DNA from: Massilia sp. Root335
GTDB taxonomy: Bacteria; Pseudomonadota; Gammaproteobacteria; Burkholderiales; Burkholderiaceae_D
Assembly: GCF_001425685.1 (NCBI RefSeq)
Contig: NZ_LMCY01000004.1
Coordinates: 124,541-188,540, forward strand
DNA length: 64,000 nucleotides
Reading direction: 5' to 3'
The notes beneath the pieces are model-generated. The model was not told where the DNA came from and searched no databases. It was given only the letters and a program-made list of their open reading frames with translations. Made by a program: the position numbers and the translations under genes. This document shows positions 17,901 to 25,933 of the stretch, in pieces. Each line of letters starts with the position of its first letter. The stretch's first letter is position 1.

Positions 17901-18120
17901 GGACGTGGGCTGGGGCCTGCCGGTCTGGCAAGAGCCTGTGGGCCAATGGGATGCGGGTATCACCTACCGCTTCAGCGACCACTTCTCGGGCAGCTTCAAT
18001 GCCAGCAATCTGACGCGTACCGTGACGAAGCAGACGAACGAGCAGCTCCCCGGCAATATGGGTCGTTCCTGGTTCGATCCGGGCCGCAGCTTCCGGGTAC
18101 AGGCGGCATACGTGTTCTGA
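14932..18120 (+). CDS. TonB-dependent receptor (large, Xanthomonas/Caulobacter type)
   Basis: 1062 residues. Signal peptide (to AHAQ, about residue 36) then a TonB-box-like NTVVVTGQR, plug domain with QIVDSVVADEAGKLPDKSITEVLQRVVGV, the hallmark opening of the large carbohydrate-type receptors of Xanthomonas and Caulobacter, and a 22-strand-size barrel ending in a terminal Phe (VQAAYVF). AGAGGA Shine-Dalgarno about 9 bases before the ATG. It imports an unknown ligand, likely an oligosaccharide or another large compound, using TonB energy. It follows the Ig-repeat lipoprotein and is followed by a strong terminator and two small peptide genes. Confidence 0.92.
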   Translation: MTRVETKIVRKPIKMTALALAAAQVALLCGSAAHAQTEAPASEQSAKDGATNTVVVTGQRKQLETAAAIKRNADQIVDSVVADEAGKLPDKSITEVLQRVVGVTMDRNRSRQGANLAANGLEFNVEGSGIQVRGLSWGSSTLNGRESFSAGWPGRELSWGDVPPELMAGVDVYKNPSAELIEGGISGQVDLRTRLPFDAKGQYGALTASGNYAELGKTKSPGFSGLYSNRWKTSMGEFGALVDLSLNKTRNRFDTLNQSVYYPRSGLIPGQTAWVPVGADWGTTTGQNQRTGIYGALQWKNSSMESSLTYFDSAFHETTYNSEIGISASSNYGDPEDPYKVVYTDAKFDSNGVFQSGVLSHPLGGRGANQFADGGIGTNVTQNYRDVHGRTRELAWNFKWRVNESWTFQNDLQWVHATNSGDYGMINLGTFAPSIGINESGSRPSYFFDDKTRAFLADAGNYYWGISQPEVNKAKADLYAWKVDGKYSFDHPVLRDFRFGLRVTERSSRKDKNAGTGWKSYAEDWAVLPTKVAGQLPNVSDLSWQRSNFGYMSDPKYAALGTVVPYTFPDFFNGRMSAPPTVIVPAMAMVMDKPAAYRNLLTALKYNCMDDNAIKGGSTDCSTAGSDWKPDGYSNDPQYVSKHNEGTQAVHGTLRFAFDDWKYPVEGNVGARVVRTSTTAHGYTVFKPQYSQTTNPNVPRFGEVDEPLDLKASHVDVIPSLNLKANLTDKLQARLALSRGISRPGFDQMQEYITLSQNVINDPNDSKKISTITYTGKNDGNVNLQPLKSNNFDVSLEWYPNPGQSLTAAVFYKQVKDIILSETYTRTYKDLAGEDMDFTITGPANAAKARVRGVELAGMTYLDHLPGLSDKLPDWAKGFGVSSNFTYIDGKQQLYHPFKSDYCPSGALTGSAMLFGCDTNGMPFKDMPLPYMSKRAFNLAFMYDHGPVSARLAYSWRDRTLLATGVYGASGSNGTSADPARADANGNEPTDVGWGLPVWQEPVGQWDAGITYRFSDHFSGSFNASNLTRTVTKQTNEQLPGNMGRSWFDPGRSFRVQAAYVF

Positions 18121-18175
18121 CCTGAGGCGACGCGCCGGCGTGAGTCGGCGCCGTGCGTGATGTCGCAGCAAGGGC

Positions 18176-18203
18176 GGCCCCGGTATCCGGGGTCGTTTTT
18201 TTT
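18176..18203 (+). terminator. Rho-independent terminator after the TonB receptor
   Basis: GGCCCCGG, loop TAT, CCGGGGTC (one G-T pair), then G and eight T residues. Confidence 0.85.
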
Positions 18204-18217
18204 GGAGAGGGTTTGCA

Positions 18218-18310
18218 ATGAAATCGGTACTCATCACGGCCGCCGCATTGCAGGCCGAGGCGGAAGCCAATTTCAACGCAGCGGCACTCAAACTGTCCGG
18301 CAAGAACTGA
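18218..18310 (+). CDS. 30-codon small ORF, function unknown
   Basis: Encodes a 30-residue Ala-rich peptide starting MKSVLITAAALQAEAE and ending LSGKN. The Shine-Dalgarno GGAGAGG (18204-18210) lies 7 bases before the ATG, directly after the terminator T-run. The next frame continues without stop to 18387 with a hydrophilic tail (QDDESNTLDDLLDWNQHTAV), so the gene could be longer with a frameshift near 18291-18318, where a 14-base imperfect duplication is seen. A genuine small protein, a leader peptide or a broken gene are all possible. Confidence 0.4.
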   Translation: MKSVLITAAALQAEAEANFNAAALKLSGKN

Positions 18311-18493
18311 GCGGACAACATCGCCAGGACGACGAATCCAACACTCTCGACGATCTGTTGGACTGGAACCAACATACAGCAGTGTAAACGCCGGACTACC
18401 GGTTACGCCGCGACTGGCATGCTCCATGCATATCCACAAGTGGGCGCGTGAAATGCGCTCCATCCCATTTCCGACCACTTGAGGAGAACTATC

Positions 18494-18706
18494 ATGAAGA
18501 CCTTGACTATCGAAGACCTGCCCTTCAACGACGCGGCAAAAGCCGCCGAAGGGGTGCGCTCACTGTCGCCCGAAGAAATGAAGCGGGTATGCGGCGGCCG
18601 GGCGATCAGCGTGCTGGTTGACGGCAGGTCCGGCGGCGTCGTGGACGATTTCTCGCTGAATATGGAAATATTCAAAGGGAACATCGGCGGGCCCATGGTG
18701 CTGTGA
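18494..18706 (+). CDS. double-glycine-leader small peptide
   Basis: 70 residues. The start ATG has GAGGAG 7 bases upstream; a start five codons earlier lacks this. The leader MKTLTIEDLP...LSPEEMKRVCGG carries the LTIxDLP opening and an acidic/hydrophobic helix before GG (34-35), a pattern common to C39-processed peptides of Burkholderiales. The predicted mature peptide (35 residues) starts RAISV, is Gly/Val/Asp rich and has no cysteine; the only Cys is at -3 of the cleavage site. No exporter gene is adjacent; the C39 exporter at 4.8-8.3 kb is the nearest candidate. Activity (bacteriocin, signal or other) is unknown. Confidence 0.7.
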   Translation: MKTLTIEDLPFNDAAKAAEGVRSLSPEEMKRVCGGRAISVLVDGRSGGVVDDFSLNMEIFKGNIGGPMVL

Positions 18707-18855
18707 ACCTGGCACCCCGATGTGGGCGCGCAGCTTGCAGGCCAGTGGTACGGCCGGCAAGCTGGCGGGGTTTGATAAGGTGTGCACCGATAAAAAGTCG
18801 GCCACCGCTTTCCTAATAAATCAAAGGCTTACACCAAGTGTAACGGCCTAGTTTT

Positions 18856-18927
18856 GAAGAAAGTTTGCCACAGAATCCGGCTGTCACAACCGAAGACAAC
18901 TTCTCGCAATAAGAAAGTTCGCTACAG
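18856..18927. repeat. direct repeats resembling an IS end
   Basis: Two 17-base copies differing at two positions, AAGAAAGTTTGCCACAG and AAGAAAGTTCGCTACAG, 55 bases apart. Repeated subterminal motifs of this kind occur at ends of IS21-like elements, but no intact transposase is present, so this is at most a remnant. Confidence 0.35.
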
Positions 18928-19389
18928 GAGACAGGACAGCTGCAAGCACATACTGAACCGCCCCGGCTTTCGTGGAGGCCAGTTAGTGTGAGTCAGGCCG
19001 ACGCTTATCCGAAGCGCCGAATCAGCGCCGTACGGACTCGCCGTCGCTGATTTGATGCTGAACAGGTTGCTGATGTCTTCTTGGCTCGCCTCGGGCACGC
19101 CAGCGCCCAGCTTGGCCAAGCGAGCGTCGAGTTTAGGTGCAGTCAGGCTTGGCCGGGACGGTGCCGTGGCGCCGATCACCTCGGCTGTGTACTCATCTAG
19201 CACTTCGATCTCGCCAAAGTCAGTTGGCTCGTCATCCGCGTTCGTCGCGATATCTTTGTTGGCAGTGCGTGCAGCACTCGATCCACTCGATGACGAAGTC
19301 ACGCAGGATTTCCATGTGCACGCCGCAGATAGGTTGCAGACCGGAGCTTGATGTCGTGTCCATTCATGTTGGTCCTCGCATAAGGTCAC
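18922..19389 (-). pseudogene. decayed coding relic, unrecognised
   Basis: A 155-codon open frame whose centre (FGEIEVLDEYTAEVIGATAP and onward, to about SALRISVG) looks protein-like, while its N-terminus is Cys/Ser-rich nonsense and its C-terminus reads through what looks like noncoding DNA next to repeats. No family was recognised. It may be a fragment of a plasmid, phage or IS-borne gene. It could also be a chance frame. Confidence 0.3.
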
Positions 19390-19606
19390 TAATGACTTGC
19401 CTCAACATTCGAATAGCAACAGTTCATTAAGGAAACTAAGTAACCGTTGATTTTATGTATTTTAAATATGCCGATACCGAGGAAAATTTACATCACAAAA
19501 TTTTGCTTACGGCAAGCCATTTAACTGGGTGGGTGACAGGAAATATTTACAGAACAATGATAGGCAGAGCACAGGTACGTTTCTTTGATCACTCTTGGAG
19601 GGTATG

Positions 19607-20647
19607 ATGAAACTTCCGATACTGCCGTACATTCCACTTCTTCTTGTTGGTGCTATGTTGACTGCTTGTTTTGAGACGGCGCCAAAGGTCCCACAATCTG
19701 GCTCACAGACTTCCACCGACGCAAACCGTGACTCTTCGAAGATCGATAGAAGCCAAGTATGCCGCGTCAGTTATATTAACCCAGCCGGCGACTTCAAAAC
19801 GGACGCTATAGACGTTCCTTTTGGGTCTTCACCAAACGCGGCGCATTTTAGGATCGGACACGTTGAGTACACACATGACGACGCCCAAAAACTAGCCCCA
19901 GCTGCGCAGGAGGCTGAGCAAATCCGACTAATGTACTGTTTGACAACCGATCCGAATGTTATCGCGCGAATTCCGCCAGATGCGTTGCCGGCACTGCTGA
20001 TGGAAGGCATGCATGCCATGGAAAACTTACATGGGTTTACCTATAGGATCCTCAACGCAACATCCGTTAAGGAAGGGCAACAAGCCGCAGATGACTTGAC
20101 GAAAGCTAGTCAAGCGGCGACAGCCGATATGGCGAACAAAGTTAAGCAATATGCTCCAGATGTGCCCATCCCCAAAGCGGCGGCCCCTGGCACACCGAAC
20201 ACTGCCCCTGCAATGCCCCCGGTACCGCCAGCGCCTAGCACAGCAGCAATTACACCTGCCAATCTACAACAGTTGTTTGCCGAGGTTAGCGCCTTAAATA
20301 AAAAGTTGAGCGAACCGAGTGCTCGAGCCGAAATTAAGGTGCTCGGATTTGCGAGCAAAGGCGTGAGTATCGAAGCAGCTGAAAGACATCAGCTTTACAA
20401 TGAGTTTGAGCAAGCACTTAACAGGATTCCTCCAAATCAGCACCCTGTCATTCTTGTCGTTGGGTACGCGCAAAAATCTGGGCCTTACCTCAAAAACATT
20501 GATCTTAGTCTGCGTCGCGCTCAGGCAGTGATGAGCTTTCTTCTAGAGCAAAAGTTCTCACGTTCCTACGAGGGGCATGTTATGAGCGGCGGAGTCGACG
20601 ACACCGCATACGCCGATCGGGTGGATATTTTCCTCACGGGCGCTTAA
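19607..20647 (+). CDS. OmpA-like lipoprotein of a low-GC island
   Basis: 346 residues. Lipobox MLTAC about residue 19; GGAGGG Shine-Dalgarno 4 bases before the second of two adjacent ATGs. The middle contains a Pro/Ala-rich stretch (about 185-215). The C-terminus has VILVVGYAQKSGPYLKNIDLSLRRAQAVMSFL, which matches the OmpA-type peptidoglycan-associating pattern (GYADxxG...N..LS..RA..V). Codon use is distinctly more A/T-rich than neighbours, so horizontal acquisition is likely. Probable role: cell-envelope anchor or phage/IS-island cargo. Function otherwise unknown. Confidence 0.7.
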   Translation: MKLPILPYIPLLLVGAMLTACFETAPKVPQSGSQTSTDANRDSSKIDRSQVCRVSYINPAGDFKTDAIDVPFGSSPNAAHFRIGHVEYTHDDAQKLAPAAQEAEQIRLMYCLTTDPNVIARIPPDALPALLMEGMHAMENLHGFTYRILNATSVKEGQQAADDLTKASQAATADMANKVKQYAPDVPIPKAAAPGTPNTAPAMPPVPPAPSTAAITPANLQQLFAEVSALNKKLSEPSARAEIKVLGFASKGVSIEAAERHQLYNEFEQALNRIPPNQHPVILVVGYAQKSGPYLKNIDLSLRRAQAVMSFLLEQKFSRSYEGHVMSGGVDDTAYADRVDIFLTGA

Positions 20648-20687
20648 AGGTCTCCACAGCACTGACCGGGGCTGGCAGTTGTTTTAT

Positions 20688-20710
20688 CGTGCGCCACATC
20701 GTGGCGCACG
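20688..20710. repeat. 10-bp perfect hairpin
   Basis: CGTGCGCCAC, loop ATC, GTGGCGCACG, 41 bases after the lipoprotein stop. No T-run follows on the plus strand, so it may be a Rho-dependent end or mRNA-stabilising hairpin. Confidence 0.5.
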
Positions 20711-20889
20711 TGGACTATTACAAGGTAAAAGGACTACTCAAAATTAAGTCAAACTTTATTGTTTGTGCCCAACTTATTGTTGGCCTACATTCCAACGTCA
20801 ACATTGATCCGTCGAAATTTGACGAACTTGGCCCATATTTGACAAACATAATTTGACCTTGTCAATAAGGAAGTCTCAGCCCATCAGGC

Positions 20890-22719
20890 TTATTCGACCG
20901 TCACCGACTTCGCCAGATTACGCGGCTTGTCGACGTCGGTCCCACGCGCCAGCGCCGTGTGATACGCCAGCAGCTGCAGCGCCGCCACGTGCAGGATCGG
21001 CGACAGCAGGCCGTAGTGTTCCGGCAGACGGATCACGTGCAGGCCTTCACCCGACGTGATCTGGGTGTCGACGTCGGCGAAAACGTACAGCTGGCCGCCG
21101 CGGGCGCGCACTTCCTGCATGTTCGACTTCAGTTTTTCCAGCAGGGCGTCATTCGGGGCGATCGTCACCACCGGCATTTCTTCCGTCACCAGTGCCAGCG
21201 GGCCGTGCTTCAGCTCGCCGGCCGGGTAGGCTTCGGCGTGGATGTACGAGATTTCCTTCAGCTTCAGCGCGCCTTCCAGGGCGATCGGGTAGTGGAGGCC
21301 GCGGCCCAGGAACAGGGCGTTTTCCTTGCGCGCGAATTCGTCGGCCCAGGCGATCACCTGCGGCTCCAGCGCCAGCACGGACGACAGCGCGACCGGCAGG
21401 TGGCGCATCTGCTTCAGGTAGTTCGCTTCCTGCTCGTCGCTCAGGCGGCCGTTGACCTGGGCCAGCGTCAGCGTCAGCAGGAACAGCGCGGCCAGCTGGG
21501 TGGTGAAGGCCTTGGTCGACGCGACGCCCACTTCGACGCCGGCGCGGGTGATGTAGGCCAGCTTGCATTCGCGCACCATGGCGCTGGTGGAGACGTTGCA
21601 GATCGTCAGCGTATTCGTCATGCCGAGGCTGCGCGCGTGTTTCAACGCGGCCAGCGTGTCGGCCGTCTCGCCCGACTGCGAGATCGTCACGACGAGGGTG
21701 CTCGGGTGCGGGACGCTGTCGCGGTAGCGGTATTCGCTGGCGATCTCGACGTTCACCGGCAGCTTGGCCACCGACTCGATCCAGTATTTCGCCGTCAGGC
21801 CCGCATAGTAGCTGGTGCCGCAAGCCAGGATCAGCACGCGGTCGATTTCCTTGAACACGCGGAAAGCCTGGTCGCCGAACAGTTCCGGCATGATGCCCGT
21901 CACGCCTTCCAGCGTGTCGCCGACGACGCGCGGCTGTTCGAAGATTTCTTTCTGCATGTAGTGGCGGTACGGGCCGAGCTCGGCGGCGCCCGTGTGCGCG
22001 TGCACGGTCTTGACCTCGCGCTCGGCCGGACGGCCCTCGACGTCGACGATCCAGTAGCGGGCCAGTTGCAGGTCGACCACATCGCCTTCTTCCAGGTAGA
22101 TGATCTGGTCGGTGGTGCCGGCCAGCGCCATCGCGTCGGAGGCGACAAAGTTTTCTCCTTTGCCCAGGCCGACGATCAGCGGCGAGCCCTGGCGCGCGGC
22201 CACGACGCGGTGCGGTTCTTCGCGGCAGAACACGGCGATCGCATACGCGCCGTGCAGGCGTTTGACCGCCTGCTGCACGGTGTCGAACAGGTCGCCGTTG
22301 TACATGTGGTCGACCAGGTGAGCGATGACCTCGGTGTCGGTCTGGCTCTGGAATACATAGCCCAGGCCGGTCAGTTCGGCGCGCAGTTCATCGTGGTTTT
22401 CGATGATGCCGTTGTGGACGAGGGCGATGCGCGCGTCGTCGCTGTTCGGCGAGAAGTGCGGGTGGGCGTTCCTGGTGGCCGGCGCGCCGTGCGTCGCCCA
22501 GCGGGTGTGCGCGATGCCCGTAAAACCTTGCAGATGGGTTTCCTGGATCTGGGATTCCAGATCGGCCACGCGCGACGTGCTGCGCGAACGCGCCAGGCGG
22601 CCATCCACGTGCAGCGCCACGCCGCAGGAATCGTAGCCGCGGTATTCAAGGCGCTTCAGGCCTTCGATGAGCACAGGGGTGATGTTGCGCTGGGCGACTG
22701 CTCCGACGATGCCACACAT
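20890..22719 (-). CDS. glmS: glutamine-fructose-6-phosphate aminotransferase (isomerizing)
   Basis: 609 residues, the same length as E. coli GlmS. MCGIVG supplies the N-terminal Cys nucleophile of the glutaminase domain (class II amidotransferase); two SIS sugar-isomerase domains follow ([23 protein letters not shown]) and the end KSVTVE is diagnostic. It makes glucosamine-6-phosphate for peptidoglycan and LPS. The start is set by MCGIVG with GGAGG 8 bases upstream. It lies in the same orientation as glmU, with a divergent Lrp-type gene between them. Confidence 0.97.
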   Translation of the reverse strand: MCGIVGAVAQRNITPVLIEGLKRLEYRGYDSCGVALHVDGRLARSRSTSRVADLESQIQETHLQGFTGIAHTRWATHGAPATRNAHPHFSPNSDDARIALVHNGIIENHDELRAELTGLGYVFQSQTDTEVIAHLVDHMYNGDLFDTVQQAVKRLHGAYAIAVFCREEPHRVVAARQGSPLIVGLGKGENFVASDAMALAGTTDQIIYLEEGDVVDLQLARYWIVDVEGRPAEREVKTVHAHTGAAELGPYRHYMQKEIFEQPRVVGDTLEGVTGIMPELFGDQAFRVFKEIDRVLILACGTSYYAGLTAKYWIESVAKLPVNVEIASEYRYRDSVPHPSTLVVTISQSGETADTLAALKHARSLGMTNTLTICNVSTSAMVRECKLAYITRAGVEVGVASTKAFTTQLAALFLLTLTLAQVNGRLSDEQEANYLKQMRHLPVALSSVLALEPQVIAWADEFARKENALFLGRGLHYPIALEGALKLKEISYIHAEAYPAGELKHGPLALVTEEMPVVTIAPNDALLEKLKSNMQEVRARGGQLYVFADVDTQITSGEGLHVIRLPEHYGLLSPILHVAALQLLAYHTALARGTDVDKPRNLAKSVTVE

Positions 22720-22867
22720 GGATAAAACCTCCGAAATTGGTTGATGCACGCACTGTAGAGCAGAGACGACGAAATAAGCTTTCTAAGTACAGCACATTTT
22801 GATAGATTATTTCACGACTCTTTCAACATGAAATATCCTTTCACTTTTCAGTAAAAATTTTACGTAT

Positions 22868-23341
22868 ATGTCGCCCGACGGCCCAATACTTGACGATCTG
22901 GATCGTCGCATCTTGAATATCCTGCAGATTGACGCTTCTCAGACCAATGCGGAATTGGCGGAATTGGTACACGTCTCGCCGCCGACTTGCCTGCGCCGTG
23001 TCAAACAGCTCAGGGAAAACGGTGTTATCGAGCGGCAAGTCGCGATCGTCGCGCCGGACAAGGTGGGCGCGCGCCTGTCCGCCATCGTCGAGATCACGCT
23101 GGATGTGCAGGCCGCGGACCGCATGGAGGAATTCGAGCGCGTGGTGGCGGACGAAGCGGCCGTGCTGCAGTGCTACCGCGTGTCGCCCGGGCCGGATTTC
23201 GTGCTCGTCGTGCAGGTGGCCGACATGCCCGCCTATCACGCCCTGGCGCACCGCCTGTTCACCACGCACAGCAATGTGCGCAACGTAAAAGCATATTTTT
23301 CTACGTTCCGCAGCAAGTTCGAAACACGCATCGCGATCTGA
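22868..23341 (+). CDS. Lrp/AsnC family transcriptional regulator
   Basis: 157 residues. An N-terminal winged helix-turn-helix (LDDLDRRILNILQIDASQTNAELAELVHVSPPTCLRRV split as LDDLDRRIL and the recognition region SPPTCLRRVKQL) and a C-terminal RAM ligand domain (YRVSPGPDFVLVVQV). Transcribed divergently from glmS, 148 bases apart. It may regulate itself and an amino-acid-related neighbour; the target is not evident. Confidence 0.9.
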   Translation: MSPDGPILDDLDRRILNILQIDASQTNAELAELVHVSPPTCLRRVKQLRENGVIERQVAIVAPDKVGARLSAIVEITLDVQAADRMEEFERVVADEAAVLQCYRVSPGPDFVLVVQVADMPAYHALAHRLFTTHSNVRNVKAYFSTFRSKFETRIAI

Positions 23342-23344
23342 CGA

Positions 23345-23562
23345 CCTGTGGATAACTCTGTGCACTTACACCCGCTGCATTGCCGCGCGTGTGCCCCCAT
23401 CTCCCGCCACATGCGCATTTCACCGCGTTTCTGAAACGATCAGGCCCGCCGGGAGAACGCGGCGGGCCTGTGGATGACTCTGTGGACTATATTGTGGACG
23501 GCCGGTTGACATCCCTGTGCACAGGCAGTGGACCAGGCTGTGAATTTATTCTGGATTACCTG
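23345..23562. promoter_or_regulatory. cluster of DnaA-box-like TGTGGA motifs
   Basis: The 240-base gap between the Lrp-type gene and the end of glmU has one perfect DnaA box on the minus strand (TGTGGATAA, 23347-23355) and several related TGTGGA/TGTGCA elements, including two near copies of CCTGTGGATAACTCTGTG and CCTGTGGATGACTCTGTG about 120 bases apart. It is a lesser version of the cluster at 38.5-39.6 kb. Confidence 0.4.
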
Positions 23563-23581
23563 TGCGTATGCGGTGGACAGC

Positions 23582-24958
23582 TTACTTCTTGACCTTGACC
23601 GGGCGCGTCCAGTTCTCGATCGTCAGCTGTTTCGGACGCGAAATCGTCAGCTTGCCGGCCGGCGCATTCCTGGTCAGCGTGGTGCCGGCGCCGATCGTTG
23701 CGCCCTTGCCGACCGTGACGGGGGCCACGAGCTGGCTGTCGCTGCCGATGAAGGCCTCGTCCTCGATAATCGTGCGGAATTTATTGGCACCATCGTAATT
23801 GCACGTGATCGTGCCGGCACCGATGTTGACGCGCGAACCGACGTCGGCATCGCCCACATAGGCCAGGTGGTTCGCCTTGCTGTGGGCGGCGACCTTGCTG
23901 TTCTTGATCTCGACGAAATTGCCGACGTGGACGTCCTCGCCCAATTCGGTCCCCGGGCGCAGGCGCGCGTACGGGCCGATGACGGATTTCGCGCCGACGG
24001 CAGCACCTTCCAGGTGGCAGAACGGCTTGATTTGCGCGCCTGCCGCGACGGTCGCGTTCACCAGCACGCAGTTGGCGCCGATGGTGACGCCGTCGCCGAG
24101 TTCCACGCGGCCTTCGAACACGCAGCCGACGTCGATGGTGACGTCGCGTCCGCACACGAGCTCGCCGCGCACGTCGATGCGCGCCGGGTCCATCAAGGTC
24201 ACGCCCTTCTCGAGCAGGGCGATGGCGATGTTCAGCTGGTGACGACGCTCGAGCTCGGCCAGCTGCACCTTGCTGTTCACGCCCGCCACTTCCCATTCGG
24301 CCGACGGTTGCGCGGACACGACCGGCACCCCGGCCGCCACGGACTGGGCGACGATGTCGGTCAGGTAATATTCGCCCTGGGCATTATTGTTTTTCAGCGC
24401 GCCGAGCCAGCCGGTCAAAAAGCGGGTCGGGATGACCATGATGCCGCTGTTGATTTCCTTGATGGCGCGCTCGGCTTCATTAGCATCCTTTTCTTCGACG
24501 ATGCGCACGATGTTGCCGTTCTCGCGGACAATACGGCCCAGGCCGAACGGATTGTCCTGTTCGACGGTGAGGATCGCCAGCTTGTCGTCGCCGGCGGCCT
24601 CGACCAGGCGGCGCAGCGAGGCCGAGGTCGTCAGCGGCACGTCGCCATACAGGACGAGCGTCGGCGCATTCTCGTCGATTTGCGGTAGGGCTTGCATGAC
24701 GGCATGACCGGTCCCCAGCTGCGGTTCCTGCAGGGCAGTGTCAATGGCGACGCCGCCTTCCGCCGACCAGGCTTGAACCGCACTCGGCACCGCTGCGCCG
24801 CCGTGCCCGTAAATCACGCATAATTTACTCGGGTGCAGGCTGCGCGCCGTATTGATAACATGCTGCAACAGCGGCTTGCCGGCCAATGGATGCAAGACTT
24901 TCGGCAGTGCGGATTGCATGCGCTTTCCCATGCCGGCGGCGAGGATGACTACGTTCAT
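23582..24958 (-). CDS. glmU: bifunctional GlcNAc-1-phosphate uridyltransferase / GlcN-1-phosphate acetyltransferase
   Basis: 458 residues (E. coli 456). The N-terminal pyrophosphorylase domain opens [18 protein letters not shown]; the C-terminal half is a left-handed beta-helix with hexapeptide repeats ([36 protein letters not shown]). It makes UDP-GlcNAc, two steps after GlmS. It is divergent from the DUF6279 lipoprotein gene. Confidence 0.97.
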   Translation of the reverse strand: MNVVILAAGMGKRMQSALPKVLHPLAGKPLLQHVINTARSLHPSKLCVIYGHGGAAVPSAVQAWSAEGGVAIDTALQEPQLGTGHAVMQALPQIDENAPTLVLYGDVPLTTSASLRRLVEAAGDDKLAILTVEQDNPFGLGRIVRENGNIVRIVEEKDANEAERAIKEINSGIMVIPTRFLTGWLGALKNNNAQGEYYLTDIVAQSVAAGVPVVSAQPSAEWEVAGVNSKVQLAELERRHQLNIAIALLEKGVTLMDPARIDVRGELVCGRDVTIDVGCVFEGRVELGDGVTIGANCVLVNATVAAGAQIKPFCHLEGAAVGAKSVIGPYARLRPGTELGEDVHVGNFVEIKNSKVAAHSKANHLAYVGDADVGSRVNIGAGTITCNYDGANKFRTIIEDEAFIGSDSQLVAPVTVGKGATIGAGTTLTRNAPAGKLTISRPKQLTIENWTRPVKVKK

Positions 24959-24985
24959 AAGCCGTTCTCAAACAAGTTAAAAAAG

Positions 24986-25882
24986 ATGAAAAAGTTTAAC
25001 ACGCCCCCTGCCGCATTCTTGCGGGTACGTATGTTGTTCCTGATCGCCTTCGTGGCGGTGCTGAGCGCATGCAGCGCGATCCGCTTCACCTACAACCATG
25101 GCGACACGCTGCTGTACTGGTGGTTGAACGCTTATCTCGATCTCGACAGCGACCAGTCCGACTGGGTCAAGAAAGACATCGACAACCTGTTCCAGTGGCA
25201 CCGCACGACGCAGCTGCGCGATTACGCCGGCCTGCTGAGCAAAATGCAGCGCCAGCTCGGCGACGGCAACGTGACGCAGGACGAACTGCTCGGCGACTAC
25301 CGCGACATCAAGGCGAGAACGGAATTGCTGGCCTTTAAAGCGCTGCCGCAGCTGGCCGACCTGGCGATGTCGATCAAGCCGGACCAGATCGCCCAAATGG
25401 AAAAGAAATTCACCAAGAATAACGAGGACTTCCGCAAGAAATTCATGAGCGGCAGCGTCGAGGACCAGCATAAGGCCCGTTATAAGAAGGCGATCGAACA
25501 GCTCGAACTGTGGTTCGGCAGCTTCAGCCGCGACCAGGAGGCGGCACTCCGTAAAGCGTCCGACGCGCGCCCGCTCGACAACGAGATCTGGCTGCAGGAG
25601 CGCGTGACGCGGCAGAAAAAAATCATCGCGCTGCTGCAGCGCATCCACCAGGATAAGCTGAACAAGGAACAGACGATGTCGGCGGTCCACGACCTGCTGC
25701 GCGACCTCTTCGACCGCATGGACGCGCCGGACCGCAAGGCATTCTTCGATGCCTATGTCGACAGCACGTCGAAATTCATCCTGACGGCGATCCGCATCAC
25801 GACGCCGGAACAGAAAGCCCATGCGCAGAAACGCATGCAGGGGTGGATCAACGATTTCAACGCGCTGGCGACTGGAAAGTGA
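24986..25882 (+). CDS. DUF6279 family lipoprotein
   Basis: 298 residues, lipobox VLSAC about residue 27. The RFTYNHGDTLLYWWLNAYLDLDSDQSDWVKKDIDNLFQWHR region (about 32-70, split by family-conserved Trp and Asp residues) is typical of DUF6279 lipoproteins; the rest is Lys/Glu/Asp-rich alpha-helix. Start chosen at the MKK signal; the open frame extends upstream through the glmU promoter region without support. Function unknown. Confidence 0.82.
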   Translation: MKKFNTPPAAFLRVRMLFLIAFVAVLSACSAIRFTYNHGDTLLYWWLNAYLDLDSDQSDWVKKDIDNLFQWHRTTQLRDYAGLLSKMQRQLGDGNVTQDELLGDYRDIKARTELLAFKALPQLADLAMSIKPDQIAQMEKKFTKNNEDFRKKFMSGSVEDQHKARYKKAIEQLELWFGSFSRDQEAALRKASDARPLDNEIWLQERVTRQKKIIALLQRIHQDKLNKEQTMSAVHDLLRDLFDRMDAPDRKAFFDAYVDSTSKFILTAIRITTPEQKAHAQKRMQGWINDFNALATGK

Positions 25883-25933
25883 TGGGTAGCCAAGCACGGC
25901 GTCCCCGCCGGACGCCGTGCTATATTCCCGCCC

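Larger units (their letters stand above)
18707..19606. other. AT-richer accessory spacer
   Basis: About 900 bases between the small peptide gene and the OmpA-like lipoprotein, with composition visibly different from the chromosome around it. It holds a loose inverted repeat CAGCTTGC/GCAAGCTG (18731-18738 with 18757-18764), a 17-base direct repeat (18856-18872 and 18911-18927), and a decayed-looking minus-strand coding stretch (18922-19389). The last 150 bases before 19607 are AT-rich and probably carry the promoter of the lipoprotein gene. Confidence 0.5.

Noticed and set aside
18494..20647. Prophage or integrated plasmid
   Set aside because: No integrase, structural or replication gene and no attachment-site duplication was found; the patch is too small and only suggests decayed mobile DNA.
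20959..22725. A 588-codon plus-strand open frame
   Set aside because: Antisense to glmS, no protein character.
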